A DNA stretch of 64,000 bases from JAXLXE01 sp046328115 (GCA_046328115.1 JAXLXE010000004.1:434001-498000); one strand, 5' to 3'. Shown: positions 17,331 to 26,625, counted from the first letter of the stretch. Notes: generated by a model from the letters alone, not told the origin. Translations and numbers: made by a program.

Positions 17331-17346
17331 CGTTTCACGTGAAACG
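17331..17346. other. parS: parS site, ParB-binding centromere palindrome
   Basis: CGTTTCACGTGAAACG is a perfect 16-bp palindrome that matches the widely conserved parS core GTTTCACGTGAAAC at all 14 positions (the Bacillus form has T/A at the outer bases). ParB is encoded in the same window. Confidence 0.93.
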
Positions 17347-17429
17347 GCCCAAATGACGCGGCAATGCGTCGCGCATCTTGTCGCGGTAAGCTTATGAAAA
17401 CCTGTGATCGTGCGCGGTACTCGCCCCGA

Positions 17430-18248
17430 TCAAACTTCAATCGACTCCAGATCGGCCGCCATCGTCACCGGCCCCCCGAAAGCTCGCCGGGCTTCCTCCA
17501 GCATCGCCTCGGTCATCCCCAGATCCGGCAGGTGCGTCAAGATGAGCTGCCCGGCCCCAGCCGCCCGGGCCGCCCGCCCGGCGTCTCCAGCCGTGGAGTG
17601 CCCCACCCGGTGCATGTAGTCGCGCCGTTCATCCAGCCCGCCCGCCTCGTGGAAGAGCGCATCCACGCCCCGGCACAGATCAACCAGCCGCTCGCTCGGG
17701 CGCGTGTCTCCGCTGTACGCAATGCGCCGTCCCGCCATCTCCAGCACACACCCCATCGCACCCCCACCCACCGGCTCGTGGTCCACCAAGAACGCCGTCA
17801 GCCGACCGCCAATCGCAAGGTCGATGGTCGCCCCGTCCCTCAGCGGGATCATCCGCACCTGCCCATTGTGGAGCTTGAACGCCGTCGTAGCCGTCGCGTC
17901 AAACAGGCGGTCGATGCAGTCCAGGATCCTCGGCTCCGCGTACACGCGCGTCTCATACTCAGGAGGGCCGCCATTCGCCCGGATCGTCTGCACCGCCGTC
18001 CACAGGAGAAACGGATCCAGCCCACCCACGTGATCCGCGTGCTGGTGGCTCACGAAGATGTCCTTCACGTGGTGCGGATCAAGATTCGCGGCCAGCATCT
18101 GGCGAATGATGTCCAGGCCGTTTCCCGTATCGAACAGGATCGGCCCGCCCGTTCCGTCAAGCGGCTCAACCAGCAAGCACGCCTGATGTCTACACTCGTT
18201 CAGCGCGCCGCCTGAGCCCAGGAAGCGCACCCGCAGACCACCGCTCAT
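17430..18248 (-). CDS. MBL-fold metallohydrolase, RNase Z-like subgroup
   Basis: A 272-residue metallo-beta-lactamase-fold protein: VRFLGSGGALN at the N-terminus, the metal motif FVSHQHADHVGGLDPF (HxHxDH), YSGDTRPSERLVDL with the bridging Asp, and LILTHLPD with the last His. The start resembles RNase Z/phosphodiesterase-type members. The tRNA exosite arm of true RNase Z was not seen, so a general phosphodiesterase or hydrolase is the safer call. Confidence 0.85.
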   Translation of the reverse strand: MSGGLRVRFLGSGGALNECRHQACLLVEPLDGTGGPILFDTGNGLDIIRQMLAANLDPHHVKDIFVSHQHADHVGGLDPFLLWTAVQTIRANGGPPEYETRVYAEPRILDCIDRLFDATATTAFKLHNGQVRMIPLRDGATIDLAIGGRLTAFLVDHEPVGGGAMGCVLEMAGRRIAYSGDTRPSERLVDLCRGVDALFHEAGGLDERRDYMHRVGHSTAGDAGRAARAAGAGQLILTHLPDLGMTEAMLEEARRAFGGPVTMAADLESIEV

Positions 18249-18394
18249 GTCAACCCCCGCCGCCTGGTTGATCGCAATTGAGCGACCCTGTTACCGGTGC
18301 GCTCTTCCGTTGCGCGATTATTCCGAACCGCTCCCGTCCGTTCAAGTCCCAGTTCCATCACGAGCACCCACCCGAGTCACTCCACCAGCCCGAC

Positions 18395-19684
18395 TCACTG
18401 GACTATCGCGGTCGCTTCCTCCAACACGTCGAAGTACTCCGGAAACGTCTTCCCCACGCAGTCCGGATCAGCAATCGCGATCCCAGGCGCCGCCAGTCCC
18501 GTGATGGCAAAGCTCATCGCCATCCGGTGGTCCTCGTACGTCTCAACCACGCTCGGCAACGGCGATCCGGGGTAGATCGTGAGCGAATCCCAGTCATCTT
18601 CCACGCGGATCCCCATCCGCCGTAGCTCTGTGGCCGCCGCCACCGGCCGGTCGCACTCCTCGAAGTGCGTCTGCGCCACGCCTCGGATGGTCACAGGCCC
18701 ATCCGCGAACGGCGCGATCGCCGCCAGCGTCGTCGCAACATCGCCCATATTCGAGAAGTCCGCCTCCACCGCCTTCAGTCGACTCGGTCCCTGGACCTCA
18801 ATGGAGTCCACCCCGCGTGTCACCAGGCAGCCCATCCGCTCCAGCACGTCCAGCAGACCCAGATCCCCCTGAGCCGAGCCCGCGCCCAGATACGGCACCC
18901 TCACGCGTCCCCCCGTCACCGCCGCCGCGGCGAAGAAATACGAGGCCGCCGACGCGTCCGGCTCAACAAAATACGCTCGTCCCACGTAGCGCTGGCCGCG
19001 ACGAACGACAAACCGACCTTTCGCTGGCTGCTCAACCGCCACGCCAAAGTCGGCCATCGTCCCAATGGTCATCTGCACGTACGGCGCCGAGACCAGCTCC
19101 CCCTCCACCTGGATCTCCACGTCTGCCGCGGCGTAGGGCGCCGCCAGGAGCAACGCGCTGAAATACTGGCTCGAGATATCCCCCCGGATCCTCGCCACGC
19201 CACCAGGCAGGCCCCGCGCGTCCACCACCACAGGCGGGCACCCGTTATCCAGCTCCGCCCGCGCGTCCACGCCAAGCTGCCGCAACCCATCGATGAGCGG
19301 TTGGATCGGCCGCTGCCGCATCCGCGGCGACCCATCCACCACGTACCGGCCGTGCCCAAGCGCAACCGCCGCCGTCAGGAACCGCGCGGCCGTGCCCGCG
19401 TTCTCCACGTTCAGCGTAGCCTCGGTAGACGGAAAACTCCCACCCCCGCCAACAACGGAGAAGCTGTGCGCCGCCTCGTCCACCTCCACCCCGATCCCCA
19501 GCGCCGTCAACGCCCGCTGCATCGCCCGCGTATCCACGGAGAACAGCGCCCGCTGAACCTCAGACGTGCCATCCGCCAGCGCCCCCACCAGGAGCGCTCG
19601 GTTCGTGTAGCTCTTCGAACCCGGCAGGTCCACCACGGCGTTCAGCGGTCGTGTCAGCGGAGCAATGGCTCGCGCCTCAGTCAT
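18395..19684 (-). CDS. aroA: 3-phosphoshikimate 1-carboxyvinyltransferase (EPSP synthase)
   Basis: The 429-residue protein has the EPSP synthase hallmarks LPGSKSYTNRALLVGALADG (PEP/shikimate Lys), LNVENAGTAARFLTA, DGSPRMRQRPIQPLIDGL, and near the C-terminus ETYEDHRMAMSFAI. It joins PEP to shikimate 3-phosphate in the sixth step of the chorismate pathway. The NAGTAARFL loop follows the usual NAGTAxR pattern. A parS palindrome lies ~90 nt upstream of its ATG. Confidence 0.95.
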   Translation of the reverse strand: MTEARAIAPLTRPLNAVVDLPGSKSYTNRALLVGALADGTSEVQRALFSVDTRAMQRALTALGIGVEVDEAAHSFSVVGGGGSFPSTEATLNVENAGTAARFLTAAVALGHGRYVVDGSPRMRQRPIQPLIDGLRQLGVDARAELDNGCPPVVVDARGLPGGVARIRGDISSQYFSALLLAAPYAAADVEIQVEGELVSAPYVQMTIGTMADFGVAVEQPAKGRFVVRRGQRYVGRAYFVEPDASAASYFFAAAAVTGGRVRVPYLGAGSAQGDLGLLDVLERMGCLVTRGVDSIEVQGPSRLKAVEADFSNMGDVATTLAAIAPFADGPVTIRGVAQTHFEECDRPVAAATELRRMGIRVEDDWDSLTIYPGSPLPSVVETYEDHRMAMSFAITGLAAPGIAIADPDCVGKTFPEYFDVLEEATAIVQ

Positions 19685-19732
19685 CGCACAGCCTCACCAG
19701 GTTCCAGGCGGCATACTCCCAACCATACCACT

Positions 19733-19762
19733 AGACCCGCGCACCAAAGACCCGCGCACCAA
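19733..19762. repeat. Tandem 15-bp repeat, two exact copies
   Basis: AGACCCGCGCACCAA occurs twice head to tail (19733-19747, 19748-19762), ending 10 nt before the second parS palindrome. Function unknown; iteron-like spacing next to parS is noted. Confidence 0.7.
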
Positions 19763-19772
19763 CGCGGATCGA

Positions 19773-19788
19773 CGTTTCACGTGAAACG
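19773..19788. other. parS: Second parS site
   Basis: A second exact copy of CGTTTCACGTGAAACG, extended by one further palindromic base pair on each side (19772-19789). It sits between divergent aroA and a phosphotransferase gene, 2.4 kb from the first copy. Confidence 0.93.
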
Positions 19789-20835
19789 TTGTCCACGTCC
19801 GCCCGTGCACAGCCCGTCCTCCACACTGGACCAGACTTGGAAAACGATCTCGCCGAAATCAGGCGCCTGCCAACCCGCGCCGCTGTCGCGCGCCTCGTTG
19901 CAGAGCTCCATCCGGGTGCGCGCCTTGTCGGCGTGCGCCGACTTCGTGGCGGGATTTCTTCCAGCATGCACCTCATCATCTACGCGCAGCCACAGGACAG
20001 CTCTTTCCGTAACCAACGCGCGGTACTACGTCGCTACACCCGCGCCCGCCTCTCTGTGGATCCATCTGGCCCAGCCCGCGAAATAGGCATCCTGCAAGCG
20101 CTGGATCGGGCACGGGCACTCACACCACCAGTCCTGTGGTCCAATCTCGATGGCTCCCTCTTCGGAGAGCCCGCGTTTGTTATCGCCCACATCCCTGGCA
20201 GACCCGTGCTTAGCCCCGTTCGTCGCGATCGCTGGCTCCAGCAGCTCGCGTCCGGTCTCGCCTCCATCCATAGCACGCCAGTCGACTTGTCCGGAATCCC
20301 GGCACCCATCGATCAATACCAGTTCGTCAGCAACAACCTGGCAAACGCGTCACGGAATCTGACTACATTCCGCCCGCCCTGGACTCGGCCGCTTCTGCCC
20401 GCTCTTCGCCAAACCTGGAACGCCCACGTGATGCCGCCGGCCTCGCTCGTGCACGGTGACTATTGGGCCGGTAACACGCTTTGGAGCCGAGGAAGCCTCA
20501 AAGCCATCGTTGACTGGGAGCAATGGAAATTAGGCGACCCAGACTGGGACGTAGCCTGCTGCCGCTTTGATCTCTCCCTCACCCAGGGCCTTGACGCTGC
20601 AGATCAATTCGTCGACCACTACCAGCAGGAAGCCGGTAGAACCGTCACCGGACTCCGGTTCTGGGATCTCTACGCCGTCTACTGCGCCTTACCAGACCCA
20701 GCCGCCTGGCTCCCTGGCTTCATCGATCTTGGTCGCGTCGACCTCACCCCGGAGATCCTCCGCCAACGCACGCGGGCATTCGCGGCACGCGCGCTCGCCC
20801 GCGCTGAAAGCGACTTCGGTGGTCCCCCCCTGTGA
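19789..20835 (+). CDS. Aminoglycoside-phosphotransferase-family kinase next to parS
   Basis: A protein-kinase-like APH-family enzyme: LRGGISSSMHLIIY (nucleotide loop), VLRRYTRARLS, catalytic loop SLVHGDYWAGNTLW, and AIVDWEQWKLGDPDWDVA with the metal Asp. Up to 348 residues from a TTG at 19789, which abuts parS; an in-frame TTG at 19837 is an equally plausible start and no clear ribosome-binding site decides. Substrate unknown. Confidence 0.8.
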   Translation: MSTSARAQPVLHTGPDLENDLAEIRRLPTRAAVARLVAELHPGARLVGVRRLRGGISSSMHLIIYAQPQDSSFRNQRAVLRRYTRARLSVDPSGPAREIGILQALDRARALTPPVLWSNLDGSLFGEPAFVIAHIPGRPVLSPVRRDRWLQQLASGLASIHSTPVDLSGIPAPIDQYQFVSNNLANASRNLTTFRPPWTRPLLPALRQTWNAHVMPPASLVHGDYWAGNTLWSRGSLKAIVDWEQWKLGDPDWDVACCRFDLSLTQGLDAADQFVDHYQQEAGRTVTGLRFWDLYAVYCALPDPAAWLPGFIDLGRVDLTPEILRQRTRAFAARALARAESDFGGPPL

Positions 20836-20894
20836 GCCTGGCCAATTCCCTGTGCTAGGATCCCAGCCGAGCTTGACAGGAGCAGGGACGACGC

Positions 20895-22118
20895 GTGGAG
20901 CGAGCGGACTACGCCATCCTCGGTGCTGGCATCGCCGGCGTCAGCGCCGCCGAGATGGTCCGCAAGTTCGATCCGCGCGGCTCCATCCTCCTCCTATCCG
21001 GCGAGCGTGAGCTCCCGTACGACCGTCCCCCGCTCTCCAAGGAGCTGCTCCGGGGCGAGCGCTCGGCAGATGACGTCCGCCTGCACCCGGCCAATCGCTA
21101 CACCGAGCTCCAGATCTCCCTGGAGCTCGCCCGCCCCGCCCTCAGCATCAACCCAGAGCACGCAACCGTCACCTGCGCGGATGGCGAGCAAGTGCGCTAC
21201 CGCCGCTTGCTCATTGCCACCGGCGCGCGGCCTCGTCGCCTCGGCGTCCCCGGCGAGTCGCTAGACGGCGTCTTCCCGCTGCGCACGCTCTCAGAGGCCC
21301 AGCGGATCCGCGAAGCCACGCTCGACCCTCAGCACGTCGCCATCATCGGCGACGGTTTCATCGGCCTGGAGGCAGCCGCCTCGCTTGCCCTGGATGGGCA
21401 CAGCGTCCAGGTGCTCAACCTGGATCGCACCATCTGGCCCGGCCTGCTTCGCCCAGAGACCGCTCAACGCATCCAGCGGAACCTTGAAGACCTCGGCGTC
21501 CAGTTCCACCACGGCCAGCGCGTTATCGGCTTCGAGGGCACCCATCGGGTCGAGTCGGTCCACACCAGCAGTCACACCTTCATGGCCACCGTCGCGATCG
21601 TCGGCGCCGGGATCGAGAGAAATACAGAGATCGCCGCCGCCGCGGGTCTGCGCGTGGAAGACGGCATCCTGGTCGACCAGTTCCTCCAGACCAGCGCGCC
21701 CGGCATCTTCGCCGCCGGCGACGCAGCCCGTCTCAGGTCTGACCGTGAGAGCCCCCACCTCGAGCACTGGGACAACGCCGTCGTGCAGGGCCGCATCGCC
21801 GGCGCCAACATGGCGGGCCAGCGCGTACCTTTCCGCCACGTCCCCTTCTTCTGGTCCGATCTACCAGGGCTCACCCTCAACATGATCGGGCATCTGCCCA
21901 CCACCGCGGACGTCATCACTCGCGGCAACCCCGAGTCGCTGGAGTTCTCCCAGCTCTACCTCGCCAACCAGCAGCTCCAGGGCGCGCTGTTGATAAACCG
22001 CTCCAAAGACCGCCGAGCCATCACCACCCTGATCGAGCAGCGCGTCGACCTCACCGATCGGCTTGGAGACCTGGCGGATCCAACCCGGCCCCTCGCCAGC
22101 CTCATACCACGCCCCTAG
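20895..22118 (+). CDS. FAD-dependent ferredoxin-reductase-type oxidoreductase
   Basis: A 407-residue pyridine-nucleotide-disulfide reductase-fold protein: FAD Rossmann motif YAILGAGIAGVSAAEMV, LPYDRPPLSKELL, RLLIATGARPR, second Rossmann VAIIGDGFIGLEAAASLA, and GIFAAGDAARL with the FAD-binding Asp. This is the putidaredoxin/rubredoxin reductase type, passing electrons from NAD(P)H to a ferredoxin. The Rieske proteins at 51.8 and 54.7 kb are possible but unproven partners. GTG start with AGGAG upstream. Confidence 0.88.
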   Translation: MERADYAILGAGIAGVSAAEMVRKFDPRGSILLLSGERELPYDRPPLSKELLRGERSADDVRLHPANRYTELQISLELARPALSINPEHATVTCADGEQVRYRRLLIATGARPRRLGVPGESLDGVFPLRTLSEAQRIREATLDPQHVAIIGDGFIGLEAAASLALDGHSVQVLNLDRTIWPGLLRPETAQRIQRNLEDLGVQFHHGQRVIGFEGTHRVESVHTSSHTFMATVAIVGAGIERNTEIAAAAGLRVEDGILVDQFLQTSAPGIFAAGDAARLRSDRESPHLEHWDNAVVQGRIAGANMAGQRVPFRHVPFFWSDLPGLTLNMIGHLPTTADVITRGNPESLEFSQLYLANQQLQGALLINRSKDRRAITTLIEQRVDLTDRLGDLADPTRPLASLIPRP

Positions 22119-22123
22119 TCGGC

Positions 22124-23026
22124 TCAGGTCCGGCGGCCCCGGTCCGTGGCCACCACCAGCAGCCCCATCAGAAGCAGCCCTGCTCCCAGGCCTGACCACA
22201 CCGTCAGCCGCTCGCCCACCACCAGGATGCCCAGGATCGTCGCCGTGAGTGGCTCCGCCAGCGTGAGCGTGGTCGCCGTGGGGGCCGCGGTGTGCTGCAA
22301 TCCCCGTGCAAACAGCCAGTACGCCCCGCCGTTCGTCACCAGCCCGATGTGCGCCAACACTCCAAGACCCACCGGCGTCACAATCCAGCCCAGATCGGCC
22401 CCAATCAATACCGGTGAGAGCAGCAGCCCGGCCAGGCAGAACACAATCGCCATCACCGTCACCGGCGCACCCACCGCCACCAGCCGCTTGCTCGCGGCCA
22501 CAAACAGCGCGTAGCCACTTCCAGAGGCCACGCCCATACCCACACCCATCAGCTGGAGCGAGTCGCTGAGATCGCCAACACCGCCGGCTTGTGCCGCTGA
22601 GAGCATCGGCGCCAGCACCAGCAGCGCGCACCCGGCAATCGCCAGCGCCGTCGCCACTTCCCATCGTCGCCCCGGCCCTCGCCGTCCCACCACCCACGCC
22701 AGCAGTCCCGCCACCATCGGCGCGCTTCCAATCGTCACCAGCGTTCCAATCGCAACCCCTGTCCTGCGCACGCTCTCAAAGAAGCACACCTGGAACACCG
22801 CCATTGCCAGGGCGGCCAGCAACAGCGGCACCACGGGAAGCCCCTTGACAGACAGCGCCTGCCGTGTCAGAACAGCCACCACCAGCAATCCTGAGCCACC
22901 CACGATCAGCCGGAGCGCGCCGATGGCTGCCGGCGTGGCAGATGTCGGCGCCAGCGTCTGCGCCGTGCCCGTCGTGCCCCAGAGCAGCGCCGCACACAGG
23001 ATCAGCGGCCATCCACTAGCGATCAT
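22124..23026 (-). CDS. EamA/DMT-family transporter
   Basis: The ATG at 23026 gives 300 residues with about ten membrane segments in two EamA repeats (LILCAALLWGTTGTAQ at the start of repeat 1; GSGYALFVAASKRL begins repeat 2; LAEPLTATILGILVVGERL is the conserved final block). Drug/metabolite exporters of the inner membrane. It converges with the ferredoxin-reductase-type gene (5-nt gap) and diverges from the acetyltransferase at 23074. Confidence 0.88.
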   Translation of the reverse strand: MIASGWPLILCAALLWGTTGTAQTLAPTSATPAAIGALRLIVGGSGLLVVAVLTRQALSVKGLPVVPLLLAALAMAVFQVCFFESVRRTGVAIGTLVTIGSAPMVAGLLAWVVGRRGPGRRWEVATALAIAGCALLVLAPMLSAAQAGGVGDLSDSLQLMGVGMGVASGSGYALFVAASKRLVAVGAPVTVMAIVFCLAGLLLSPVLIGADLGWIVTPVGLGVLAHIGLVTNGGAYWLFARGLQHTAAPTATTLTLAEPLTATILGILVVGERLTVWSGLGAGLLLMGLLVVATDRGRRT

Positions 23027-23073
23027 CAGCCACACTTCACCCAGGATTCCTATCTCACCACAGCACCGAGAGC

Positions 23074-23679
23074 ATGAGATACCAGATAGAACCCCTGCTG
23101 CCTCACCAGACCGCTCGGCTCCAGCAGGCCGCCCAGCTCCTCGTCTCAGGATTCGCGGACTACTGGCCTGAATCGTGGCGAGATATCGAGTCGGCGCTCG
23201 CCGAGGTAGCTGAGGCCACCGTGCCTGAGCGCCTCGCATTCGCTGCCGTGGCGCCAGATGGTCAGGTCCTCGGCTGGATCGGCGCAATCCCTGAATATCG
23301 CGGCCGGGTCTTTGAGCTCCACCCGCTCGTCGTGCACCACGATCATCGCAGGCTCGGGATCGGCCGGGCGCTCGTGGAGAAAATCGTGCTCCAGGCCAGC
23401 GCGCTCGGCGGCCTGACCCTCTGGGTGGGCACGGATGATGAGGCGTATCAGACCTCCCTGGGCGGGCTAGATCTCTATCCAGATCCGCTCATCCACGCCG
23501 CGCGCATCACCAACCGTGGTGGACACCCCATTGACTTCTACCGTCGCCTCGGCTTCGCTGTAGCCGGTGTCCTTCCCGATGCAAACGGTTTTGGGAAGCC
23601 AGACATCTTCATGGCCCGCCGCATCGGCCAGTCCTCGGCTCAGCCACCATCCACACCAGACCCGCCTGACCCGCAATAA
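23074..23679 (+). CDS. GNAT-family N-acetyltransferase
   Basis: A 201-residue GNAT protein: GWIGAIPEYRGRVFELHPLVV, acetyl-CoA loop HHDHRRLGIGRALVEKI, and IDFYRRLGFAVAGVLPDANG. The pattern with DDEAYQTSLGG and PDIFMARRI resembles aminoglycoside 6'-acetyltransferase-like members. The actual acceptor is not inferable. The tail is Pro-rich. Confidence 0.85.
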   Translation: MRYQIEPLLPHQTARLQQAAQLLVSGFADYWPESWRDIESALAEVAEATVPERLAFAAVAPDGQVLGWIGAIPEYRGRVFELHPLVVHHDHRRLGIGRALVEKIVLQASALGGLTLWVGTDDEAYQTSLGGLDLYPDPLIHAARITNRGGHPIDFYRRLGFAVAGVLPDANGFGKPDIFMARRIGQSSAQPPSTPDPPDPQ

Positions 23680-23689
23680 TCAGCCCCGC

Positions 23690-24382
23690 ATGCTCATCCT
23701 CTGGGACATAGACGGCACCCTCATCCGCGCCGGCAGCATCTCCACCCGTGCGTTCGATAGCGCATTGGCCCACACCTACGGCCTCCAGCCGCCCGTGGCC
23801 AGCGTGCCGCTGGGCGGCAAGACGGATCCGCTCATCGTGATGGAGAAGCTCGCGGAGCACGGGATAGACCAGTCCACCGCGCTCGCCGGGCTCCAGTCCT
23901 TCATGGAGCGCTACACCGCGGAGCTATCCACCTTCACGGAGCAGCTCAGCCAGCACGTCCAGGTATTGCCTGGTGTCGTCTCGGTCCTGGAGTCGTTCGC
24001 CAGCCCCGCCATCCACCAGACCCTCCTCACCGGCAACTTCCAGAGCACCGCCAGGATCAAGCTCGCCAGCGTCAACCTCGATCGCCACTTTGATTTCTCA
24101 AAAGGCGCCTTCGGGAGCGATCACCATGACCGCAACCGCTTCGTGCCCATCGCCCGCCGTCGCGCCAGCGAAGCACTCGGCTACGAATACCCCATAGAGC
24201 AGATCGTGGTGGTGGGCGATACCCCGCGTGACATCGCCTGCGCACGCGCCGCTGGAGTCCGCGTGGTAGCCGTCGCCACCGGCCGATTCTCAGCCCATGA
24301 GTTGCGCAGCCACGCTCCAGATGCGCTCCTCCCCAGCCTGGAGGATGTAGAGCGCGCCGTGGCCACCATCGGCAACGGTTAG
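23690..24382 (+). CDS. HAD-superfamily hydrolase
   Basis: The ATG at 23690 gives 230 residues: motif I ILWDIDGTLIRAG with the nucleophile Asp, QTLLTGNFQSTAR (motif II Thr), the Lys-containing motif III region (RASEALG) and motif IV VVVGDTPRDIACA. A phosphoglycolate-phosphatase-like phosphatase is likely. Its stop overlaps the convergent phosphotransferase gene by 4 nt. Confidence 0.85.
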   Translation: MLILWDIDGTLIRAGSISTRAFDSALAHTYGLQPPVASVPLGGKTDPLIVMEKLAEHGIDQSTALAGLQSFMERYTAELSTFTEQLSQHVQVLPGVVSVLESFASPAIHQTLLTGNFQSTARIKLASVNLDRHFDFSKGAFGSDHHDRNRFVPIARRRASEALGYEYPIEQIVVVGDTPRDIACARAAGVRVVAVATGRFSAHELRSHAPDALLPSLEDVERAVATIGNG

Positions 24383-25305
24383 CCGCCGCCAGCGCGGTAG
24401 TCAGCCAGCACCGCGTCAATCACCCGCCGTGATCTGGCCGCGATCATCTCATGTCGATCCCGGTAGTACGGCAGCGCCACCAGCGCGGTAGACAGCGCCC
24501 ACCCCCGCCCCCGATCCCACGTCGCCTCCCCAAACCCCGCCCCTTCGCGAAATACCGCTCGGCTCTGCCCAGAGAACACCTCCCAGCCAATGATCGCGTC
24601 GCAGGCCGGATCGCCCACCCCCAGGCAGCCAAAGTCAATCACGCCCGTCAGCCCCTCATCGCCCATCAGCAGATTGCTCGCGGACAGGTCACCGTGAATC
24701 CACACGTCCGGCCCATCCCAGGTCGGCACCGCCAGCGCCGCCTCCCACACTTCCATCAGGCCGTCTCGATCATATTCGTCCCTAACTAATGCAATTGATT
24801 GTCGCGTAAGAGCATCACGCTCACGCAGCGGCACCCCCCTCCCCGAGTTATGGGCACCAGCCCGCGGCCCCGCGGCCGCCTCGATCCCATGCAGCGCCCG
24901 CACGAACCGCGACAGCGCCCCGGCCACTTCAATCAGGCCCACCGGTTGCTCACCGTGCTGTTCCCCGTGTTGTCCCAGGCTCAGCATCTCACCCGGCAGC
25001 CAGCCATACACACCCCAGCACCACGGGTACCCCTCAGCCGGCCGCCCCAGTGCGACCGGTTCCGGGATCGCCAACGGCAGGCGCGGCGCCAGCCACGGCA
25101 GCCATCGATGCTCCTTCTCCACCTGTCCGCTAGCCCAGTGGATCCGTGGCAGCCGCGCCACCAGATCCGTCCCCAGGCGGAACAGCGCGTTGTCCGTCCC
25201 ATCCGAGCGCACCCGCTCTATCGGCAAGTCCGCCCAGTCCGGAAACTGCCCGCGCAGCAGCCGAGTCACCAGCCCCGCGTCAATGGGCACCTCATCATCA
25301 TGCAA
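24379..25305 (-). CDS. Aminoglycoside-phosphotransferase-family kinase (third APH-fold gene)
   Basis: A 308-residue APH-fold kinase: SDGTDNALFRLGTDLVARLPR, catalytic HGDLSASNLLM and GVIDFGCLGVGDPACD. The pattern resembles macrolide/aminoglycoside-type phosphotransferases found widely in soil bacteria. Substrate unknown. Starts with ATG at 25305; no membrane segment. Confidence 0.87.
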   Translation of the reverse strand: MHDDEVPIDAGLVTRLLRGQFPDWADLPIERVRSDGTDNALFRLGTDLVARLPRIHWASGQVEKEHRWLPWLAPRLPLAIPEPVALGRPAEGYPWCWGVYGWLPGEMLSLGQHGEQHGEQPVGLIEVAGALSRFVRALHGIEAAAGPRAGAHNSGRGVPLRERDALTRQSIALVRDEYDRDGLMEVWEAALAVPTWDGPDVWIHGDLSASNLLMGDEGLTGVIDFGCLGVGDPACDAIIGWEVFSGQSRAVFREGAGFGEATWDRGRGWALSTALVALPYYRDRHEMIAARSRRVIDAVLADYRAGGG

Positions 25306-25577
25306 GCCCAGCCCCTCCTTTCGCCCTCACTGCACCCTCCCACCACCAGCCTCGACGAAACGACGCGACGGTAGAAACCCCAGTCATTCCGAGGAACGAG
25401 GAATCTACTCGCCACCCGAGTGGCCCTCCGCAACCGCCCCTCCCCCCACCGGCGCGCTCATCACCTGCCCCACCATCATCCCAACCGCGCGGCCCACCAA
25501 CCCACCATCCACTGAGCCCTGACCGTTGCTCCCCAGACTATGGACACAATCCGCACCGCCGACTTACGATCAGCATC

Positions 25578-26606
25578 ATGAGCTTCAAAGTCGTCGTCTC
25601 CTCCCGCATCCCCCGCGCTGCTGAGGTCGTCGAACGGCTCCAGCGCGATCCATCCTGCACCGTCGTGCTCGGGCCCAGCGAGGACCCCTCAAAAGTCCTC
25701 CAGCTCACGGACGCGCAGATAGATGAGTACGTCAGAGACGCGGATGCCTACATCTGCGGCCCGCGAGACGAGCTATCCCGCAAAGCGCTCGAGGCCGGCA
25801 CCAGGCTCCGCGTGGTCAGCAGCATGGTCATCGGAACGGAGTACATAGACGTCCAGGCCGCCACGGATCTCGGCATCGTCGTCGCCTACGGTGCCGTGCC
25901 AGAGAACTCGCTCGGCGTCGCTGAGGCCGTGGTCATGCTCACCGCCGCGCTGCTCAAGGACCTGCCAGGCAAGATGGCCAGCGTGCGTAACGGTGCCTGG
26001 AGGCCCGCCACCGTCGGACGCATGGTGTGGGGCCAGACCGTGGGCATCGTTGGCCTTGGCGCCATCGGCCAGGCCGTGGCAAAGCGGCTAGCCCCGTGGG
26101 AGTGCCGCATGCTCTGCGCCGATCCCTACGTAGACCCAAAGATCGCCCAGGATCTCGGCGTAGAGCTCGTAGACCTGGACACCGTGCTGCGCGAGTCAGA
26201 CGTCGTCTCGCTCCACGTCACCGTGACCGAAGAGACCCGCCACATGATCGATGACGAGTCCTTCTCCATGATGAAGCCCACCGCCTACTTCATCAACACC
26301 TCGCGCGGCGCCGCCGTGGATGAAGACGCGCTGGTCCGGGCCCTCCAGGATGGGCGCATCGCCGGCGCCGCCATAGACGCCTGGGAGCTAGAGCCAGCCG
26401 CGCCAGACCACCCCCTGCGCACCATGCCAAACGTCATCCCCACGCCCCACTGCATCGGCCACTCCCAGGAGAGCATGGACGCCCTGGTGGAGGCTGCGCC
26501 AGAGAACATCCTGCGCGCCCTCCGTGGCCAGGAGCCGCTGTACGTCCGCAACCCCGCCGTGCTGCCCGCCTGGCGCGCCCGCATCGCCCGGCTAAACGCC
26601 CAGTAG
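25578..26606 (+). CDS. D-isomer-specific 2-hydroxyacid dehydrogenase family
   Basis: The 342-residue protein (ATG 25578) has the NAD-binding GLGAIGQAVAKRL, the substrate Arg/Glu region (FINTSRGAAVDEDALVRAL, ELEPAAPDHPL) and the C-terminal catalytic His in PTPHCIGHS. It reduces a 2-keto acid or oxidises a D-2-hydroxyacid with NAD(H). Nothing in the context fixes the substrate. Confidence 0.88.
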   Translation: MSFKVVVSSRIPRAAEVVERLQRDPSCTVVLGPSEDPSKVLQLTDAQIDEYVRDADAYICGPRDELSRKALEAGTRLRVVSSMVIGTEYIDVQAATDLGIVVAYGAVPENSLGVAEAVVMLTAALLKDLPGKMASVRNGAWRPATVGRMVWGQTVGIVGLGAIGQAVAKRLAPWECRMLCADPYVDPKIAQDLGVELVDLDTVLRESDVVSLHVTVTEETRHMIDDESFSMMKPTAYFINTSRGAAVDEDALVRALQDGRIAGAAIDAWELEPAAPDHPLRTMPNVIPTPHCIGHSQESMDALVEAAPENILRALRGQEPLYVRNPAVLPAWRARIARLNAQ

Positions 26607-26625
26607 CCTCCCCCAGAACGCCCCC

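Noticed and set aside
18665..20086. 473-codon open frame antisense to aroA
   Set aside because: Arg/His/Pro-rich shadow composition; aroA on the other strand has complete motifs.
7732..25305. Three APH-fold kinases as antibiotic-resistance genes
   Set aside because: The fold covers many small-molecule kinases; no resistance-specific features can be read.
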